The notes below the pieces were generated by a model. The model had not been told where the DNA came from and made no database searches. It saw only the letters and a list, made by a program, of their open reading frames with translations. DNA of 64,000 bases from Tanypteryx hageni (taxonomy: Eukaryota; Arthropoda; Insecta; Odonata; Petaluridae), in NCBI GenBank assembly GCA_028673005.1, contig CM054118.1, positions 89,504,858 to 89,568,857 on the forward strand. Reading direction: 5' to 3'. Shown here piece by piece: positions 50,823-62,125 of this stretch; the first letter of the stretch is position 1, and each line of letters starts with the position of its first letter. The position numbers were made by a program, and so were the translations under genes.

Positions 50823-51115
50823 CTAATCAGCCTCTTGGATTATTATAGCCGTAAATCCTTCAACACCAAACTCACACAAGGGAGGAGAGAAACCCAGTGT
50901 CAGCATTAGTCTACTCTTTATGAATACCACCAAGGGGGTCAACTGCTTAACGTCCCTTCCAAAGGACAGAGTGCTGATTCGTACAGTATCCTCAAACCCC
51001 ACAAGTATGGGACCGGATGATCCCAGGTTGAAAAATTCAACTTCTACCAGATTCAAACCTGGGAAGAGTGTGTCCGGCCAACACTCTAATGACTTTGCCA
51101 CCACCATCCATCTTT
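50823..51115 (-). mobile_element. tRNA-derived SINE, probable
   Basis: On the minus strand an A-box-like TGGCAAAGTCATTAGAG (starting at 51100) is followed 41 nt on by a B-box-like GGTTTGAATCTGG (51059-51047). The spacing and sequences resemble a tRNA-type internal RNA polymerase III promoter. A unique body extends to about 50823. The start and 3' end are estimates, and no second copy is in the window. Confidence 0.6.
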
Positions 51116-51221
51116 CAATACCGTTTTCCACTTTAATTCCATAAAGAACCCCTTTGAAATCCCTCTCTAATCCATATATTTGTCATGTATATTAAATAAA
51201 ATTGTTCAATTTAAAATTACT

Positions 51222-52805
51222 ATATATATATATATATATATATGGATGTCAACAAGGTGTTGGGATGAGGAAACCCAGTGAACACTCACCAATCAGACGA
51301 CTTCAGGTTGGCGAGGCACCGGGGATGTCGAAGCGACACATGTAAAAGAACACTAAAACATAGAAACAACACCCCAGACCACTCCTATGGCTGAGGTATA
51401 TTGACGATATTTTTCTTATCTGGACACATGGACCCGACTCCCTACAATCCTTTTTACAATGCCTCTCATCCCACCCCACGCTTTCCTTCACCCACCACTC
51501 CTCTGCCTCCAACATCACCTTCCTGGATGTCGATCTCTCCATCCAGGAAAACAAAATCCACACCAGCGTGCACCTCAAGCCTTCCAACCGCCTTCAATAT
51601 CTCCAGTTCAACAGCTGCCATCCCCTCCAAACCAAAACCTCTATTCCCTACGCCCTAGCCCGACGAGGGCGGAGAATCTGCTCGGACAGAGATTCCCTGT
51701 CTGAGTACTGCTCCACCCTCGAACATGCCTTCTTACAGTGCGGATACCCGCCGGATCTGATCCGAGACCAAATCCGGCGAGCAGTCGCACCCGCCACCCC
51801 TAACTCCCACCCCAATGCCCACACCACCACCGATTCCACCCTCCAACTCACCCTAACCACCCTGTATTTCCCTGGCATCCACGACATTCTGAAAAACATC
51901 CTGAAAGCCGCCCACCTTATCCTCTCATCCTCCCCTCACCAGATTCCATTTCCCAGACCACCGATGCTCTCCTTCCGCCATCCCCCTAATCTGGCAAATA
52001 TTCTATGGAAGAAAGAACCCCCAGCACCCACGCCTTTACATCCTGCCAGATCTTACCCCTGCGGTAGACCCCGATGTCTAACATGCCCAATAAACCCCCC
52101 CTGCAGCTCCTTCTCCAGTCCCACAACCAACATCACCTACCCCATAACTTCCACAACCAACTGCACCACCCGCAATATCATTTACCTCCTGAGATGCACC
52201 CAATGTCCCGCCGTTTATGTTGGCCTCACCAGCAATCCCCTCAACATCCGCATGAACGGCCACCGTAACAGCATCATTCTCAAACGACCGCTGCCGGTGG
52301 CCGTTCATGCGAACAAACATAATTTAAAGTTTAACAACTGCTTCACAGTGAGAGTCATTCGCGCTCTCCCCGACAATGCTTCGGCTCCCCAACTTCGTCA
52401 GTGGGAGCTTTCGCATATCCATCTCCTAAACTCCTTCACTCCCCCTGGCCTCAACCTTCGATAGCTTCTCACTCCCTTTCTGTCTTCTCCCAACACCCTA
52501 CCAATCCCCAACCCCCTCCGTATCCTCCAATCCTCGACCTTTCCGCACTACCCTTCCACCCACATGCCTCCACCCAGTGTCACCGCCATCAGTTCTCTCT
52601 CTGTAGCTGAAGAAGGAATAGTTCCAAAAGCTTCTACGTTTGTGTTGTTTCTATGTTTTAGTGTTCTTTTACGTGTGTTGCTTCGACATCCCCGGTGCCT
52701 TGCCAACCTGAAGTCGTCTGATTGGTGAGTGTTCACTGGGTTTCCTCATCCCAACACCTTGTTGACATCCATATATCCATTTTACCTTTCCTTTTCCGTA
52801 AGCTG
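51222..52805 (+). mobile_element. Penelope-like element, copy 1
   Basis: It begins with an inverted copy (51240-51372) of its own 3' end (52650-52780), sharing GATGTCAACAAGGTGTTGGG and CCCGGTG/CACCGGGGATGTCGAAGC. This is the inverted 5' arm typical of Penelope-like retroelements. (TA)n tracts lie at both outer ends. The body codes for the end of the reverse transcriptase and a GIY-YIG endonuclease (51364-52464). A hammerhead-like core is at 52607-52629. Confidence 0.88.
51364..52464 (+). CDS. Penelope-like RT (C-terminal part) plus GIY-YIG endonuclease
   Basis: An open frame of about 366 codons with no ATG-defined start, because the element is 5'-truncated. It opens PLLWLRYIDDIFLIW, where YIDD is the RT catalytic motif C. 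It continues NITFLDVDLSIQENKIHTSV, a long proline-rich linker and PPNLANILWKK. The C-terminal endonuclease is marked by the cysteine pairs GRPRCLTCP and YLLRCTQCPAVYVGLTSNPL with the downstream RMNGHRN. This coupling of RT and GIY-YIG defines Penelope-like elements. Codon use is GC-rich against an AT-rich setting, which suggests a young insertion. The upstream RT motifs are absent, so it cannot be autonomous. Confidence 0.88.
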   Translation, partial: KQHPRPLLWLRYIDDIFLIWTHGPDSLQSFLQCLSSHPTLSFTHHSSASNITFLDVDLSIQENKIHTSVHLKPSNRLQYLQFNSCHPLQTKTSIPYALARRGRRICSDRDSLSEYCSTLEHAFLQCGYPPDLIRDQIRRAVAPATPNSHPNAHTTTDSTLQLTLTTLYFPGIHDILKNILKAAHLILSSSPHQIPFPRPPMLSFRHPPNLANILWKKEPPAPTPLHPARSYPCGRPRCLTCPINPPCSSFSSPTTNITYPITSTTNCTTRNIIYLLRCTQCPAVYVGLTSNPLNIRMNGHRNSIILKRPLPVAVHANKHNLKFNNCFTVRVIRALPDNASAPQLRQWELSHIHLLNSFTPPGLNLR

Positions 52806-52903
<98 letters not shown>

Positions 52904-52943
52904 ATATGTATATGTATGTGTGTGTGTGTGTGTGTATGTGTAT
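52806..52943. repeat. (TA)n then (TG)n microsatellite
   Basis: About 75 bp of TA units followed by TG-rich units with TATG interruptions. It lies exactly at the junction of the two Penelope-like copies, matching the TA-rich tail of each copy. Frames through it are artefacts. Confidence 0.95.
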
Positions 52944-52949
52944 GTTGTG

Positions 52950-54402
52950 TATATCTTCTTAGGTGAATTAGAGAAATGCTTTCTTGACATATATCCCAGA
53001 CCACTCCCATGGCTGAGGTATATTGATGACATTTTTCTTCTCTGGGTGCATGGACCTGACTCCTTACATTCCTTTTTACAATGCCTCTCTTCCCACCCCA
53101 CGCTTTCCTTCATCCATCACTCCTCTGCTTCCAACATCACCTTCCTGGATGTCGATCTCTCCATCCGAGAAAACAAAATCCACACCAGCGTGCACCTCAA
53201 GCCCTCCAACTGCCTTCAACATCTCCAATTCGACAACTGCCATCCCCTCCACACCAAAACCTTAATTCCCTATGCCCTAGCCCGCTAAGGGCAGAGAATC
53301 TGCTCAGACAGAGACTCGCTGTCCGAATACTGCTCCACCCTCGAACATGCATTCCTACAGCATCAATACCCGCCGGATCTGATCCGGGACCAAATCTGGC
53401 GGGCAATCACACCCACTAACCCTAACGCCCATCCCAATACTCAAACCATCACCAATTCTACCCCAACTCACCCTAACCACCCTTTTTTCCCCGGCATCCA
53501 CTATGTTTTGAGATATATCTTAAAAGCCGCCCACCTTATCCTCACATCCTTCTCCCATCATGTTCCATTTCTTAGACCACTAATCCTTTCCTTCCGCCGA
53601 CCCCCTAATCTGGCAAACATTTTATGGAAAAATGAACCCCCAGCACTCACTCCTCTGCACCCTGCCAGATCTCACCTCTGCGGTAGACCCTGATGTCTCA
53701 CATGCCCAATAAACCCTCCCTTTTCCAGTCCCACAAGTAACATCACCTACCCCATAACTTCTCCCACCAACTGCACCACCCGCAATATCATTTACCTCCT
53801 GAGATGCACCCAATGTCCCACTTTCTATGTTGGCCTCACCAGCAATCCCCTCAACATCTGCATGAACGGCCACCACAACAGCATCATTCTTAAACGACCG
53901 CTGCCTGTGGCCGTTCATGTGAACAATCACAACCTTAAATTTAATGATTGCTTCATGGTGAGGGCCATTCGCACTCTCCCCGATAATGCTTTGCCTCACC
54001 AACTCTGTCAGTGGGAGCTTGCACATGTCCATCTTTTAACCTCCTTCACTCCCCCTGTCCTCAACCTTCACTAGCATTTCACTCCCTTTCTGCCATTCCC
54101 CAACCCCCTCCATATCCTCCAATCCCCGACTTTTCCGCACTAATCCTCCACCCCCATGCCTCCACCCAGTGTCACCACCATCAGTGTTCTCTCTCCTGTG
54201 CTGAAGACGGGATCGTCCCTGAAAGGTTCCATGTTTTTTGAGTTCGTTTTATGAGTGTCAATTCGACACCCCCTAGCAATTCGCCAACCTGAAGTCATCT
54301 TATTGGCGAGTGCTCACTGCGTTTCCTTATCCCAACAACTTGTTGCCATCCATTTATCCCATTTACCTTTCCTCTTCCATAAGCATTTATATATATATAT
54401 AT
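52950..54402 (+). mobile_element. Penelope-like element, copy 2 (tandem)
   Basis: Head-to-tail with copy 1 and of the same family. It reaches slightly further upstream in the RT (GELEKCFLDIYPRPLPWLRY, then IDDIFLLW). The 3' region (54240-54360) repeats the ATTCGCCAACCTGAAGTCAT...CCCAACAACTTGTTG end, then a short (TA)n at 54389-54402. Tandem copies are the usual state of Penelope-like elements, the upstream one acting as a pseudo-LTR. Confidence 0.87.
52960..54074 (+). pseudogene. Penelope-like RT/GIY-YIG, broken
   Basis: Same coding order as copy 1 but interrupted: TAA after PYALAR (53286-53288), then frame changes across 53290-53860. The end is readable as NGHHNSIILKRPLPVAVHVN to 54074. The zinc-knuckle-like cysteines and YLLRCTQCPTFYVGLTSN are still visible near 53790-53850. 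It is clearly older or less constrained than copy 1. Confidence 0.85.
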
Positions 54403-54987
54403 CAATCATCATAGGTAGTCTGTCTATAGACAGGTCATGGTTAAACCTGATTCTCCATATACCATATTTTTCGCTGTCCCCTTCATATCTTGATAACTCT
54501 CTTTCTCTTTCAAATCGTCTATCAACTGAAACCTTTTCCTACCTCTTTCCCTTTTTCCATCTAGTTTTCCTTCTAACATGTCCTTAATCATACTCTCTCA
54601 GGTAATGTCCAACACTTTGCCTTCCTCTTTCTAATAGTCCATATAATCATTCGCTTCTCTCCTACTCTTCGTAGCACTTCATTGTTGTTCATCCTATCTG
54701 TCCATTTTATCTTCAGCATTCTCCTCCAAGTCCACATTTCAAAGCTCTCCTAGTATCATATACTTTATATGGTCCCACAGCCTTATTTGTGGTAAATGTT
54801 GTCCTCAACTTCAATAATAAATTTTTTAGCCTAAGCCTCATAAATAACATAAGAGCTTCAGAAAGAAAATATGGATTTTTAATTGTTGTTCACCACAGAA
54901 TTGTTGTAATGATAGTATAAACAAAATATGTGATATTATGCTTGGGATTTTCTTGAATTTTTACCTCCAAAACTATAAGTCATAATT

Positions 54988-57610
54988 ATGTGGCCCCACA
55001 GGCTTTTGGCAGACTCCTTTTCCAGATCTCTTCATAAAAATTGTGGTGTCCTGATATTTGTTCAGCAAACCATAACTTTTGAGAATGTTAACTCTCTGTT
55101 CACTGATCTTATTATGGATACGGTATTTGAGTGCTGTGTAATACATGTTAGAACATGTGATTCTTTTTTTTACTTAATCTCAGTCTATCGATCACCTCTG
55201 AGTAATTTTTATGATTTTCTTGATAAACTAAACACTCTTTTCTATCAGATATTTAATTCATATCATAATCCATCGGTCATTATTACTGGTGACTTGAACT
55301 GCAATCTTCTTGCAACTTCCAATGACAAAAATGAATTTCTTAACCTCCTGAGCACATTTAATATTTCAGTAACTGACCATAACCCCACCAAAATTACAGC
55401 CAATAATCAAACATCTGTTGACAATATTCTCACGAATTTGCATCCATCCCTAGTTAAAACCAAAGTGATTGGGTCAGATATATCAGATCACTATCCTTTA
55501 TTATCAACTTTGTCATTCAAACCAGAAAATAAATCCTTACAAACGCCACTTCTCCCATGTATAATGTCTCTAATTTTGAGGATAGCTTCCAAAGATTTTA
55601 TAATAAGTTCCTGTATTTCTATAATGTTGCCTATACATTAACCTGTAAACCAATGGTCAAAGGTAATGTAAGATGTAAATGGGTTACTAAGGAAATTAAG
55701 CAGTTTTCTGAATTCCTGAAGGATTTTGCCAAACTGACAAAACAATCTAATGACCATTCCCTCCTGACTGAATATAAAACTTATAAAAGGCAATACTGTA
55801 AACTATTAAACACAGCTAAACAAACATAATAATACAAGATTACTCAATGCTGAAAATATGACAAAGGAAGCATGGAAAATTATTAACAATTCAAAAAATC
55901 ACAAAAACATCACTCTATTCAACAGATTGTAAATCCCTCTGGCCAGACTATCACTAATCCCTCACTTGTAGCATCTACTTTTATTGATTACTTCACCTCC
56001 CAACCTAACTTCCCTCTCTCCAGTTCACCTGACCTTAATCTAAATTTCCCTAACTCTCCAAATTCTCTCTTTTTACATCCTAGTCAGGAAACCAAACTTA
56101 TTTTTACCATAAAAAGCCTTCTATCTAAGCACTCGATTGGCAGTGATGGTGTCTCAAGCTCTGTTATGTGTTATGACATAATCAAGTTTCCTCTCCTTTT
56201 TCTTGTTCACCAGTCTCTGCAGCAAGGTATCTTCCCGTCATCTCTAAAATCTTTCAAAATAATACCAATATACAAGAATAAAGACAGTAAACAAGATATT
56301 AATAATTATAGACCTATTGCAATTCAGAGTCAGTTTGCCAAAAATTTTTAAAACTTCTTTATAATCGACTTATCGATTTATAATGTCCTACCTTGAAATG
56401 CAAAACGTTCTCTCCCCCCACCAACATGGGTTTAGAAAAAATAAATCTACAATATCCGCAATATACAGAGCAAGAGATTTCATTTTAACATCTTTAGATG
56501 ACAAAAAGGAAACCCTTGGGTTATTCTTTGATTTTTCTAAAGCTTTTGACAATGTGAATCACCAGCTATTACTGAAAAAATTGTACAGGTATGGTATTAG
56601 AGGCTCATCTTACACTTGGATTAAATCCTACCTTGAATGTCGGTCTCAGACTGTCAATATTACCTCAAATGGTGTCAAATATGTCTCTCTTTCCAAAACA
56701 ACAAATATGGGTGTCCCACAAGGTTCTATTTTGGGTCCGGTCTTATTCCTACTTTTTATAAATGATCTACCAAAGGAATTCTGTGAAATTCCCAGTGCTA
56801 GGCCAGTTCTCTATGCTGATGATTCTAACATACTTCTCTCTGCAGCCTCCCAGCACAATCTATTACATAACAGCAATTTGGTGATTGAAACAATGTGTGA
56901 CTGTTGTAATGACAATTACCTCAAACTAAATACTGAAAAGACCCAAATGATTTATTTCTCTCTTAGAAAGTCTGGTAGTAAGAAACTGCCAATTAAGATT
57001 AGCAATAATTTAAAAAGTAATGTTGAAAACACTAAATTCCTAGGCCTGTACCTTGATTCCAACTTATCATGGCAAACACACATCGTCTATTTCTTGCAAA
57101 CTGACCTCAACCTGCTTTCTACTCAGATACCTTAGGAGTACTGTAAATAAGGAAATCTTATTATACTTATATTATGGAGAGTTCCATACACATTTGCAAT
57201 ACAATATTATATTCTGTGGACCTAATTCTTTAGCAGATAATATATTTAGAATTAAAAAAAGAGCCATAAGGATCATTGCTGGAAAACATCCTAGAGCCTC
57301 TTCTCGTCCCATATTTCTAGATCTACATATTCTTCCACTTCCCTGCCTATATATCCTTTCCTTATTATGTTTTATTAACTCAAACATTGATGAATATCCA
57401 AACAACTCATACCATCATGACCACAACACCAGAGCTAACAAGGACCTTCACAACTACAGTAATAGAACCAAAACATTTAGTCATGGACCTAAGGCAACGG
57501 GTCTTCGCCTCTACAATATGCTACCAAACCCTTATAAAAATATTCAAAACAACAAAACTTTCAAACAACGATTAAACAGTACCTCCATAGGAAACTTTTC
57601 TATTCAGTAG
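54988..57610 (+). pseudogene. LINE ORF2: endonuclease and reverse transcriptase, frameshifted
   Basis: Endonuclease: NCGVLIFVQQ, IITGDLNCNLLAT (GDxN motif), ITDHNPT-like VTDHNPTKI and GSDISDHYPLLSTL (SDHxP-L). Reverse transcriptase: GIFPSSLKSFKIIPIYKNKD, NNYRPIAIQS, QHGFRKNKSTISAIYR, LFFDFSKAFDNVNHQLLLKK (motif A), MGVPQGSILGPVLFLLFIND and VLYADDSNILL (catalytic motif C). The C-terminal domain shows RIKKRAIRIIAGKHPRA and HDHNTRANKDLH. Frame changes near 55557, 56370 and 57100 and a stop after 55829 make it a pseudogene. All catalytic motifs survive. Confidence 0.93.
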
Positions 57611-57833
57611 AGGAATATCTCAACAACTATTGATTTACTAGTCTTAACCCTGCTGATTGCCTTTTGGCATGTAACCCATCGCTTACCCTGTGATGGGTAA
57701 ATCATTGAAATATTTTTATTAATTTTACTTTTATTTTCTTTTTGATGTACTAATTTTTTAAATTCTGACCTGTCCAATATCAATGTAACTGATCCAAGGA
57801 CCAATAAACATCATTATCATTATCTATCCGAAT
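54988..57833 (+). mobile_element. LINE (Jockey/CR1/L2-like), 5'-truncated
   Basis: About 2.84 kb with part of an apurinic endonuclease, a reverse transcriptase and a 3' tail ending CCAATAAACATC then (ATTATC)n at 57800-57826. ORF1 and the N-terminal endonuclease are lost. It sits inside the right arm of the foldback element, whose sequence resumes at TATCCGAATGAAG; about 45 bp of arm are missing at the junction. Confidence 0.88.
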
Positions 57834-58602
57834 GAAGTTTTTTATGTATGCCTCACAGATCATATAAGAGCATGGGAGAGAAAAATATGGTATTTAACTG
57901 TTGCTTGACGGAAGCCATTTAATGAGATATGAGTACTATACCTTCATTTAATTGCTTATATAAATTGGAAGTTTTACTTGACATATGCAGTTGAAAATCA
58001 TAATTTGTTGATAAACTTAAATAAGGATCACTAATACTTTATTAAAATCTGCCAAGTAGTTTCAGAAATTAAACATGCAGATGGACAGACAGATGCGATG
58101 TGGCCATAAGGCATTCTGCTACTATCGCTTCACTCGTAAAGAACGGCTAACATCCAGGAAACAATTTCTCTATAATGTAGTGAAACCATTACAAAGCTAC
58201 CCCTACCTTTCTTGTGTAAAAACATAATGAATTGGCTGGAAACATCTCTTGGTCAGGGAGGTCGGAAGAAAAGGATGGCAAGCATTAGGGAAACAGAGAT
58301 ATCATTTACTTCTGAAGAAAAATTCAATATAGGAATGAATAATGAAAGTGAAAGCATGAGGTTAGTAATTATAAAATGACCAAATGGTGTACAGATTTCT
58401 GAAAATTATGGAGACAATGTATAGATACAAAAATAAATGCAGAAATAATAATAATATTTCACCTCAAATACAAGCCAAAAATATAAAGATGAATAAAAGA
58501 TATCATCCAATCAACATTACATATCATGCACAAATGATGTTCTCTAACATTTGCCTCAACATCTTTACATAATAGCAATTGTTAATGCTTATCTTCAAGA
58601 AT

Positions 58603-58810
58603 ACCGTATTTTTCAGGCTATAAGCAGCACTTTTTTCCAGACTAATTATACCCTAAATTAGCCTGCATATTATAGACTGAAGGTAAGGTTATTAATGTAT
58701 TTAGTAATGACACTGACAAACCCCAAAATGAATAATTGGCAATTATTCATCACAAAATCATTAAAATATACATTATTAAGAATTAATAGTGAAAAAATTG
58801 TCAATATACA
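58603..58810 (+). mobile_element. pogo-family 5' end, second copy
   Basis: ACCGTATTTTTCAGGCTATAAGCAGCAC, read as two halves (ACCGTATTTTTCAGGC, then TATAAGCAGCAC), matches the left end of the 2656 element. The following 150 bp align with 2730-2860, including TCATCACAAAATCATTAAAA and TATACATTATTAA. It has lost its right half. Confidence 0.75.
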
Positions 58811-59475
58811 AGGAGCACTGCCTATGGCTGCCAAACCTCCTCCCCCACTCCTAGCTTCGCTGGGGCCTCAAAGTCCTTTGAGCTTCGATGAATGTTTTCT
58901 ATTTTATAACAAACCCAATGGTAAGAAGATTATTTAGTCTATGGTCTGCATCAAAACATTTGTTGAAAGTTGACATTTATTTGACAATTTAGATTTCTTG
59001 GACAGTATCTTGGAGCGGATTTTTTGAAATATCAGGGTATTGAACTTGCACAGTCATTTGCACCGGTTGCTTAAATTACATACATATACGTAATTTGTTT
59101 CTCAATTCTGTAGTTACAGCTAAAGAAATGTTAGTTTTGAAATAAGAGGTCAAATACTTCATCTTTTTTCAAGAATATGTATATTTTAAAGTTCAATAAA
59201 ATTGTTAATAAAACTTATTATTAAAAAATGAATGCATTTCCTTAATTGCCTCCATGTGATCTTTCTGAAACTGAAATTAAAAATATGACTTTTTTGACCC
59301 TATAATATTGTAAAAAAAATCATCAGAGAAACGGTTAAAAGAAAATCAGATGAGTGAATTTTCTTATTGGGGTACAATAACTCAAAAAATATGTAATAAT
59401 ATAACCAATGAAATTATTGTATGGTCTAGAGGCATATGGATATGAGAAAGTCTGTGCAATGTATGCAGCACCAAT

Positions 59476-59880
59476 TTCCAGAATGGAAATAGACATAGTT
59501 TCTTCATTATGTCTGACTGTCTGTCTGTCCCTCCCCCTATTAACCTTTCAAACAAAATACTGAATTTCATGACCCTTGACAGAAAACTCTTGCTACTGGG
59601 ACCAAGTTCCTGAAGATAGTTTTTGTTGCAAAGATTGAAAGTCCTGGATTCGATTCCAGGAACTATCCTTCTCATTTGAATTACATGAAAAATAAGAAAT
59701 CTGTTGTGCAGGGTAATTTTCTCTCGCACATTAAAATAACTTAGAAATGTAATATCAGAGCAGGATTTGTAATATTATCTGAGAAAAGGAATGAAGATTT
59801 TAATTTTTATCGTAAAATTTTGCTTATCAATCATATTTCTTTGAATTGTGTGCAAATACTGGTGTATATGCAGTTTTTAT
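59476..59880 (+). repeat. dispersed repeat, copy 2
   Basis: Direct-orientation partner of 37112-37512. It contains TCCTGGATTCGATTCCAGGA (59642-59661), a perfect small hairpin around a B-box-like sequence; the other copy has a decayed version. No coding sequence. Confidence 0.75.
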
Positions 59881-61092
59881 CACTCATTACCAGTGTTGCC
59901 ATTGCAACAACTATTGCTGGACTTGGATTCAGCATACTCTAGTATGTACATACACATGTTATTTATGATCAATTTAGTTTTCCATTCAAATGTATCTGCA
60001 ATATTTTATAATGCTAAATTATGAAATTTGGGAACACAGAGCAGCTCATCCAGAGTTATGTTAAAGTTATTAAAGCCAATCTATATAATAATTAGTTTAT
60101 TTTTTGTGTCACGTACATTTTCAAATTGAAATATCTCAAACACTATGCAATGAACCTTTATAAATATTTTTGATTTGCATTTCTACGAGCTGCACTTCGA
60201 GTTTAAATACATTTCCGAGGCAATACAATATAAAGTTTATCTAAAATATCTATTAATATCTATTTCTTTTGCTTATCCCAACCTGTGTTACGAACAATTT
60301 TGAATAGATTTTTCTCAATAATTAATGATCAAAAATCAATAACTCTTACCAAATTACCTAAATTGATGCAATGTGAGCTTAAGAGTTTAATATGCATTCT
60401 GATTGAAAAGAGCGCAGGCCTACGTGAAGGAACCTGTGTTTATACATGGGCAACTTTATGTGGCTGCCTCTCAAGTCAATAACCCTGCAAATATCAGGTT
60501 TGCTTTACCTGATAATCCAATAACATAACCAAAAATGTTGTTAATCATGATGCCTTGATTTAAAAAATATTTTCAATAACTTAAAATAACAATGTACTTA
60601 TCAATGTGAACAACATACACAAGCATAGCTGTGTATACTACTAGTATAAGTAATTGCTGCATCACCCAATTATGTGAAAATTCACTAATATATATGATGA
60701 GCATTCAATTTTACTGTTTATTATTGTATTAATTTACATTTATTCTTTAATTTCCTTTAATAAATAACTAAACATGAATGTGAAAAGTAGGCATCATAAG
60801 TTCCATTTGGATCATCTTGTTTTATTTACATCCCAATTAACATATGGAAGAACAAAAGATAAAATAGAACAGCTTAAAAGAAAGAATCTGTAATAATTTT
60901 ATTTAAGGCCACTGCCTCAATAAACAGAATATATCATTATCTTATATATTATTTGTAATCCCACAAATGCCGATGTGACATATTCCAAACATTTTACTCC
61001 AAGGTCTCAATTATAAGAATAATTGCTTGCTCAGTGGAAAAGGAAATTGTACACACATACTAATAGCAAGATGTAAATTATACTTTGCTTAC
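59881..61092. other. slo intron, nothing certain
   Basis: AT-rich sequence before the S3 exon donor. No exon, element end or coding similarity is recognised. Confidence 0.5.
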
Positions 61093-61204
61093 CTATCCAC
61101 GTCCTGTCTAAATAAATTGAAACAAATGATGGAGGTATGGTGAAATAGTCCACAAAAGAGTACATCTCCAACATGAACCATAACTTGTCGCTGGCAGCTA
61201 TAAA
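61093..61204 (-). CDS. slo: slo (BK channel) exon: S3 segment
   Basis: Read on the minus strand, this 112-nt exon encodes 37 residues plus one base. It starts FIAASDKLW and ends LDRTWI, which is the third transmembrane segment (S3) of the voltage-sensor domain of the Slowpoke/BK calcium-activated potassium channel, a plasma-membrane protein that couples voltage and calcium to K+ efflux. The acceptor is a TTTCAG at 61205-61210 and the donor is GTAAGC at 61087-61092. The leftover G joins GT of the next exon (46746) to make glycine, so the phase is right. The preceding exon (S0-S2) was not found between 61205 and the window end. The residues agree almost perfectly with insect Slo as I know it, and no frameshift or stop is present. 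Confidence 0.95.
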
Positions 61205-62125
61205 CTGAAAAAAATTAAATATAAAAAAATTATTTTCATATCATAATAAAATAATGTAATGTGAATGAATAGCATAATCTTAAGCATTTATAAAAATCAT
61301 ATACCACAGCAAACAGACAAAGGACCATAAACCATTGGCTCCCAAATGTGGGATTGCAAGACTCTCAGAGCTTTCAGGAGGGTCGCGAAGATGGAATGTT
61401 TTTATTTCAATCAAAAATTTATTAATGGTTATATTTAGAATTAAATTAAATTGATTTTTACAGAAATAAAAGAGATATTTATAATGTTTTGAAATTAATA
61501 GTACATTTTAAATTTGTTGATAGATAGGGTTAAGAGAGTCGCAATAAGGATGGCTAATTTAAGAGAGATTTTAACAAGGTTGGCTGCCTTAAGAGAGAGT
61601 TGCAGCTGCATAAAATTTGGGATCTGCTGCCATAAGTGAAAATCTGATGCCCTAAATCATAATCTCATTCAAGAAAAAATGGATTGCCCTTTATCTAATG
61701 ATATGGAAATCAGAGTGTGCCAAAGATAAAAATTATTCTTATTTACACGTATGCCCCGATTTAGAAGTTATGTCATTGATCAATAAATACCTGTGTATCT
61801 ATTTACATCATTATGAATCAAAATTACATCATTATGGGTTCTTTAAAATTACCTAGTAAATAAAGTGATAATAAATAACCTAGTGATTGAAAAAAAATGG
61901 TGAATTTGGACATGAAATGCTTGGATCATCCAAGCACAGGAGCAATTTTTTCACATCCAAGTGGACCACAGAGTCGCATGACGTCTGACTAGAATTTGTT
62001 GAGACTATGGTGAATTTGTTATTTAAGTGAAAATATAATGCTCAATTGTAGTAAAATTTACGCTGAATTTGATTATGTATACTTAGAAGAAAGGAACAAC
62101 TATATAACTTCCACACAAATAAATT
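61205..62125. other. slo intron upstream of S3 exon
   Basis: Contains a region at 61325-61640 (GGGATTGCAAGACTCTC, GGGTCGCGAAGATGG) reminiscent of hAT MITE interiors, but ends and duplications are not clear. No exon is recognised. Confidence 0.4.

Larger units (their letters stand above)
48757..58147. mobile_element. composite long-inverted-repeat element, 9.4 kb
   Basis: Left end GGCGTTCTTTACC and right end GTAAAGAACGGC have TA on both outer sides (48755-48756, 58148-58149). The arms are inverted copies along their full length: left 48757-48869 plus 50513-50810, right 54945-54992 plus 57833-58147. Paired landmarks include ATGCCTTATGG, GTGATCCTTA, CAAATTATGAT, CATCCGTCAAGCAACA/TTCCGTCAAGCAACA, TACCATATTTTTCTC and CCAAAACTATAAG. 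The left arm is split by a piggyBac derivative and the right arm by a LINE. A second partial copy of the right arm occurs at 54760-54905. No transposase for the host element is seen. Confidence 0.75.

Noticed and set aside
51459..54241. Pro- and His-rich frames in other frames of the Penelope-like copies
   Set aside because: They are shadows of the GC-rich RT/GIY-YIG coding sequence.
61325..61640. Possible hAT MITE with GGGTCGCGAAG interior
   Set aside because: Neither terminal repeats nor an 8-bp duplication could be identified.
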